Notes under the pieces: model-generated
Seen by the model: the letters and a program-made list of their open reading frames with translations, nothing else
What the model was told of the DNA's origin: nothing
Databases searched by the model: none
NCBI GenBank assembly: GCA_002342175.1
Contig: DDPL01000057.1
Span: 1 to 8,514, forward strand
DNA length: 8,514 nucleotides
Reading direction: 5' to 3'
DNA from: Legionellales bacterium UBA2469
GTDB lineage: Bacteria; Pseudomonadota; Gammaproteobacteria; Legionellales; Legionellaceae
Shown: positions 6,146-8,514 of the stretch, in pieces
Position numbering within the stretch: position 1 is the stretch's first letter
Layout of the letters: every line of letters starts with the position of its first letter
Position numbers and translations under genes: made by a program

Positions 6146-8514
6146 TACAGTTGATTTAATTGTTGTTCAATGGATTGTAACTTTTCTTTAAAATCAGCTG
6201 GAACCTCTCCGCCACCCTGTGCAAAATCAGGCCGTCCACCACCTTTGCTACATATGCTTTTTACCCATTCTGCAGCACTTGGTAATTTGCCTTGTAAAAT
6301 TTTAGGGACGGCCGCAATCATTTGCATTTGCATATCTTCAATGGTGTACAAAATGAAAGCCCACTCGGGTTTGATATCACGCAACAAATCGCTTAATGTG
6401 CGCAAAGCCTTCATATCATAGCCTTCAGCTTTAAAAACCATATAGGGTTTGGAATGCATTTTTTGTTGTTGTTCAATCAGTTCTCGAGCATGTTGCAACA
6501 TCATCTGCTTTTCAAACTGCTGTGCTTGTTGTTGCAGATTTTGCATTTGTTGTTGCATTTGTTGTAGACGTTCAAAAACATCTTGAGGGCTGGTTTTTAA
6601 AAAGCCAGCCATTTTATTGATAATTTGCTTTTCATGCTGCATCTCATCAAGCGCATAACGTCCCGTAACAAACTCTAAGCGTCGAACACCACTTGCTACA
6701 CTTCCCTCTGACATAATTTTAAATAATCCAATATCCCCGGTTCGTGAAGCATGGGTTCCACCGCAAAGTTCTTGTGAAAAATCGCCCATGGATAATACTC
6801 GAACTTCTTCGCCATACTTTTCACCAAACAAAGCCATCGCACCTTGTGCTTGGGCTTCTTCTAAGGATTTAAGGTGCGTTTCTACAGGTTGATTTGCTCG
6901 AATCTTCTCATTGACCCATCTTTCAATTTGTTCCAGTTCACCAGCAGTTAGCCCTCGTTGAAATGAAAAATCAAAACGACAACGCTCAGCATCGACTAAA
7001 GAACCTTTTTGTTGGACACTTAAACCCAAAATCTGTCTCAATGCTGAATGTAAAATATGTGTTGCGGTATGATTTAAACGAATGGCATCTCGTCGGTCTG
7101 TGCTAACACATGCATGAACTTCTTCATCATTTGTTAAATGCCCTTCAATCATTTTTCCAATATGTAAAACCAACTCACCTTTACGTTGCGTATCAAGTAC
7201 CTCAAATTGACCATGCGCTGTCTTAAGAACACCGCGATCACCAACTTGACCTCCACTTTCTGCATAAAAAGGCGTTGATGATAAAATCACCATCCCATCT
7301 TGACCATACTCGAGGCGATTAACCTGTTGCTGTGCATGGTATAACACTTGTACCTTCGCCTGATGGTCATGTTTGTCATATCCATGAAAGACAGTGCCTT
7401 GTAAATGGGTTGGTATGACCAAATAGTCGGATTGAAAGGACTGTGTCGCCTGCGATAAGCGACGTTGTTCTTGCATAGCAGCTTCAAAACCGGCCAAATC
7501 CAGCTCATATCCTGCCTCTCTTGCAGCATCAGCTGTTAAATCGACGGGAAAGCCGTAGGTATCGTATAATTTAAAAACGACTTCTCCAGGAATCACTCGA
7601 TTTTTACAAGTCTGCAAAGACTCTTGCAAGAGTTTTAAACCTTGATGAATGGTCCGAATAAATTGCTCTTCTTCTTGCTTAAGAAGCATTTCTATCGATA
7701 AATGTTGCTTTGATAACTCTGGATATGCTTGTCCCATCACATCAATAAGTGCTGGTACCAAATGATGCATAAAAGGCGATGGCAAGCCTAATTTTTGTCC
7801 ATGTCGAATGGCGCGCCGAATAATGCGTCGCAACACATAACCTCGACCTTCATTGCTAGGCATTACACCATCTGCTAATAAAAAGGCACATGCTCGAATA
7901 TGATCGGCAATCACTTGTAAACTTGGCGATGATTTATCCAAATTTGGTGCCAAGTTAATGATGGCTTGTTTTAAATGAACAAATATATCGGTGTCATAGT
8001 TGCTATGTACGCCTTGCATAACGGCTGCAATGCGTTCTAATCCCATGCCAGTATCAACCGAAGGTTTGGGCAAAGGATGCATCTGACCTTCCGGATCACG
8101 ATTAAACTGCATAAATACGACATTCCAGATTTCAACATAGCGGTCACCTTCCATATCAGGTGATCCAGGTGGTCCGCCTGCTACATCTGGTCCATGATCA
8201 TAATAAATTTCCGTACATGGTCCACAAGGTCCTGTGTCACCCATAGTCCAGAAATTGTCCTTCGCGCCGCATCGAACCACACGATTCTGTGAAACACCCA
8301 TCTCATTAATCCAGATTTGCTCAGACTCTAAGTCTTGTTCAAACACGGTGACCCATAATTTCTCTTTCGGTAATTGTAAGACTTGTGTTAAAAAGTCCCA
8401 AGCCATACGAATGGCTTCTTTTTTAAAATAATTGCCAAAGCTAAAATTACCAAGCATCTCAAAAAAAGTATGGTGACGTGCGGTAAATCCCACATTTTCT
8501 AAATCATTATGTTT
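6145..8514 (-). CDS. alaS: Alanine--tRNA ligase, 5' end beyond the window
   Basis: AlaS activates alanine with ATP, charges tRNA-Ala in the cytoplasm and hydrolyses mischarged tRNA. The frame is open to the right edge. The first visible residues, KHNDLENVGFTARHHTFFEM, match E. coli AlaS from about residue 74, so roughly 73 codons are missing, and the GTG at 8493 is an internal valine rather than a start. Counted from the first visible codon (789 residues): FWTMGDTGPCGPCTEI at ~88 and KPSVDTGMGLERI at ~150 belong to the catalytic core, DHIRACAFLLADG at ~204 and GYVLRRIIRRAIRHG at ~225 follow, then the editing domain with zinc-type HTATH (H482, H486) and CGGTH (C584, H588), and a C-terminal domain with GGGRPDFAQGGG at ~758. 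All key residues appear intact. A Gln/Met-rich helix at ~648-686 forms the linker to the C-terminal domain. The stop overlaps the next gene's ATG. Confidence 0.98.
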   Translation of the reverse strand, partial: KHNDLENVGFTARHHTFFEMLGNFSFGNYFKKEAIRMAWDFLTQVLQLPKEKLWVTVFEQDLESEQIWINEMGVSQNRVVRCGAKDNFWTMGDTGPCGPCTEIYYDHGPDVAGGPPGSPDMEGDRYVEIWNVVFMQFNRDPEGQMHPLPKPSVDTGMGLERIAAVMQGVHSNYDTDIFVHLKQAIINLAPNLDKSSPSLQVIADHIRACAFLLADGVMPSNEGRGYVLRRIIRRAIRHGQKLGLPSPFMHHLVPALIDVMGQAYPELSKQHLSIEMLLKQEEEQFIRTIHQGLKLLQESLQTCKNRVIPGEVVFKLYDTYGFPVDLTADAAREAGYELDLAGFEAAMQEQRRLSQATQSFQSDYLVIPTHLQGTVFHGYDKHDHQAKVQVLYHAQQQVNRLEYGQDGMVILSSTPFYAESGGQVGDRGVLKTAHGQFEVLDTQRKGELVLHIGKMIEGHLTNDEEVHACVSTDRRDAIRLNHTATHILHSALRQILGLSVQQKGSLVDAERCRFDFSFQRGLTAGELEQIERWVNEKIRANQPVETHLKSLEEAQAQGAMALFGEKYGEEVRVLSMGDFSQELCGGTHASRTGDIGLFKIMSEGSVASGVRRLEFVTGRYALDEMQHEKQIINKMAGFLKTSPQDVFERLQQMQQQMQNLQQQAQQFEKQMMLQHARELIEQQQKMHSKPYMVFKAEGYDMKALRTLSDLLRDIKPEWAFILYTIEDMQMQMIAAVPKILQGKLPSAAEWVKSICSKGGGRPDFAQGGGEVPADFKEKLQSIEQQLNQL

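Noticed and set aside
8491..8493. GTG as the start codon of alaS
   Set aside because: The frame continues upstream to the window edge with residues KHNDLEN that match the AlaS family, so the GTG is an internal valine codon.

Overview
The window looks like a chromosome segment of an AT-rich, host-associated gammaproteobacterium. The only gene that can be named firmly is alaS. Its visible motifs follow the Escherichia coli protein closely. The other genes resemble the effector repertoire of intracellular Legionellales (Legionella, Coxiella, Berkiella/Aquicella-type lineages): a very long unrecognised protein carrying eukaryotic-type docking motifs, and a DXD glycosyltransferase with a calmodulin-type IQ motif at its tail. 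The lineage and the effector status are inferences. No secretion system genes lie in the window.

Layout, left to right. Positions 1-97 hold a short upstream region with a possible promoter. Positions 98-3955 (+) hold one 1285-residue ORF with a helical N-terminus, several hydrophobic segments, a low-complexity basic linker and a small soluble C-terminal part. The linker contains SILK, a KSVRF-type RVxF motif and a following hydrophobic pair, which is the docking arrangement of eukaryotic protein phosphatase 1 (PP1) regulators. Positions 3956-4537 are a degraded tandem duplication: a broken copy of a small cysteine-rich gene (-), a remnant of the 3' end of a gene related to the 1285-residue ORF (+), then the intact cysteine-rich gene (-), which encodes an exported peptide with four CX3C motifs. 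The unit that was duplicated therefore looks like a convergent pair of large ORF and cysteine-rich gene.

Positions 4586-8514 are a minus-strand cluster read from right to left: alaS (its first ~73 codons lie beyond the right edge), a 141-residue hydrophobic protein of unknown function whose ATG overlaps the alaS stop codon (TAATG), and a 372-residue GT-A glycosyltransferase starting about 15 bases further on. The cysteine-rich gene follows on the same strand but seems to have its own promoter.

If the effector reading is right, two neighbouring genes would target host regulators, PP1 and calmodulin, beside a housekeeping tRNA synthetase. This is a hypothesis from motifs. The best-supported facts are alaS, the glycosyltransferase core motifs, the small exported cysteine-rich peptide with its broken copy, and the exact SILK/RVxF spacing.
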